5,802 nucleotides of DNA, from positions 1 through 5,802 of the forward strand of contig WQUP01000084.1 in assembly GCA_009782015.1 (NCBI GenBank). Direction: 5' to 3'. Below the pieces are notes generated by a model. It was not told the origin of the DNA, searched no databases, and was given only the letters and a program-made list of their open reading frames with translations. Shown here piece by piece: positions 4,882 through 5,802 of the stretch. The position numbers were made by a program, and so were the translations under genes. Within the stretch, counting starts at the first letter, position 1, and every line of letters starts with the position of its first letter. Source of the DNA: Endomicrobiia bacterium. GTDB taxonomy: Bacteria; Elusimicrobiota; Endomicrobiia; Endomicrobiales; Endomicrobiaceae.

Positions 4882-5802
4882 TCAAATTCCTTTTTTTGAC
4901 TTTTCGGATTTTTCAATTCTCAATAATTCTTCAAAATCCGAAACATATTTTGCGTCTTGAATCGGGCGGAATTTTTCATATTCCGCTATAGCTTTGACAT
5001 CCGCCTGCTCTTTGCTGATTTTGCCAAGTCCGCGCAATACGGGAAAGCCGTTTAAATCCAAATATCTGCCCATGAAACCAATCCAATCCTGCATAGCAGT
5101 GGGAAGCCGCCTTTCCGCGCGCATTTGCGCTAAATCCAAAAATGCGTTGACCGCTAACCGCAGTCTGTGAAGTTCGTCATCACTTAAATAATTCTTTGCT
5201 GTCGTAACGTCAGTTTTATATATTTTGCCATGCGGCGAATGCGCCCATGAAGTCAATCCCATGTGTTCTTTCTCGGCATCCGCGCGTTTGTATATAATTT
5301 CTGCGGCAGTATTTCCGGCAATAGCAAAATGCAATTTATTTTGAATAAAGGCAAAAAATTCTTTGGTTATTGCGCTGTTTTTATCATAGTCTGACGCCAG
5401 CGCAAAAATATCGGCAAGCTGCAGATAAATTCGACGTTCGGATAGGCGTATATCGCGAATCCGCTCCAGCATTTCCTTGAAATAGGCTTCGTCGAATTTT
5501 CTGCCTGTTTTGAACCTATCGTCGTTCAAAACATAACCTTTCTGTATGTATTCGTGCAACACCCTTGTGGCAAATTTGCGGAACTGTGTCGCTTTAATAG
5601 AATTAACGCGGTAACCTATCGAAATTACGGCGTCAAGATTATAGAAATCAATTTCCCGCTCTACTTTCCGTTTACCTTCAGTTTGAACCCGCCGGATTTT
5701 CCGGCGAGTTGAATTTTCATCCAACTCTTCGGATTTATAAATATTTGAAAGATGTTCGCTTATAGTGCGCGGGTCAACGTCAAAAAGCTTGCCTATAGTT
5801 TC
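4882..5802 (-). CDS. rhuM: RhuM family protein (5' truncated by window edge)
   Basis: The minus-strand frame is open from the right edge (5802) to TGA at 4884-4882, giving 306 residues; the TTG at 5724 is internal because the frame and family similarity continue upstream. At the edge, residues 2-26 (ETIGKLFDVDPRTISEHLSN...) look like the helix-turn-helix-type N-terminal segment of the family. Residues 54-68 (YNLDAVISIGYRVNS) followed by TQFRKFATRVLHEYI and KGYVLNDDR are the hallmark RhuM block. Family members are roughly 330-340 residues, so only about 25-30 residues are missing. RhuM was named from Salmonella pathogenicity island 3; its biochemical role is not established. Homologues are frequent in mobile and defence regions, including type I restriction loci, and share N-terminal relatedness with phage antirepressor-like and Fic-linked proteins. 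The C-terminal tail is lysine-rich. Downstream on the same strand come the candidate RNA and its terminator, probably the 3' end of this transcription unit. No catalytic motif is visible. Confidence 0.9.
   Translation of the reverse strand, partial: ETIGKLFDVDPRTISEHLSNIYKSEELDENSTRRKIRRVQTEGKRKVEREIDFYNLDAVISIGYRVNSIKATQFRKFATRVLHEYIQKGYVLNDDRFKTGRKFDEAYFKEMLERIRDIRLSERRIYLQLADIFALASDYDKNSAITKEFFAFIQNKLHFAIAGNTAAEIIYKRADAEKEHMGLTSWAHSPHGKIYKTDVTTAKNYLSDDELHRLRLAVNAFLDLAQMRAERRLPTAMQDWIGFMGRYLDLNGFPVLRGLGKISKEQADVKAIAEYEKFRPIQDAKYVSDFEELLRIEKSEKSKKGI

Noticed and set aside
5722..5724. TTG at 5724 as start of rhuM
   Set aside because: The frame upstream is open to the window edge and encodes the family's N-terminal helix-turn-helix-like segment.

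Overview
The window holds the 3' part of one long gene, a small complete gene, the 5'-truncated copy of a third, and about 750 bases of non-coding DNA rich in inverted repeats. GC content is moderate (roughly mid-40s % by hand counts of a few lines, with the small lipoprotein gene clearly lower, about 37% in one line). An alpha-2-macroglobulin family protein, a lipobox lipoprotein and Shine-Dalgarno-like sites point to a diderm (Gram-negative) bacterium with a standard code. The phylum cannot be settled from the sequence; mixed features leave Elusimicrobiota-like or other uncultured gut or sediment lineages as guesses only.

Region by region: 1-3714 (+) is the C-terminal ~1237 residues of a bacterial alpha-2-macroglobulin with an intact thioester motif; its N terminus lies beyond the left edge. 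3715-4184 has no convincing gene. It holds a 14-base direct repeat that overlaps the macroglobulin stop codon, several small hairpins, a GC-rich patch, and a 143-bp element with perfect 20-bp terminal inverted repeats flanked by TATT on both sides (MITE-like). It ends in AT-rich palindromes. 4185-4601 (-) is a small lipoprotein of unknown function. 4602-4881 holds what looks like a compact structured RNA on the minus strand, ending in a strong intrinsic terminator. 4882-5802 (-) is a RhuM family protein whose start lies just beyond the right edge.

The most notable item is the RNA at 4652-4820 (-). It has a three-way junction, a hairpin capped by a C(UUCG)G tetraloop, and a terminator hairpin whose loop can form 9-10 bp with the junction strand (a pseudoknot). 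Four wobble pairs that exist only on the minus strand give its polarity. It sits downstream of rhuM and upstream of the lipoprotein gene, all on one strand. It could therefore be a stand-alone small RNA, the processed 3' UTR of rhuM, or an attenuator leader for the lipoprotein gene. I could not match it to an RNA family from memory.

The macroglobulin would act in the cell envelope as a protease trap. The lipoprotein would be membrane-anchored, and RhuM is probably cytoplasmic and nucleic-acid-associated. Nothing seen links the three in one pathway.
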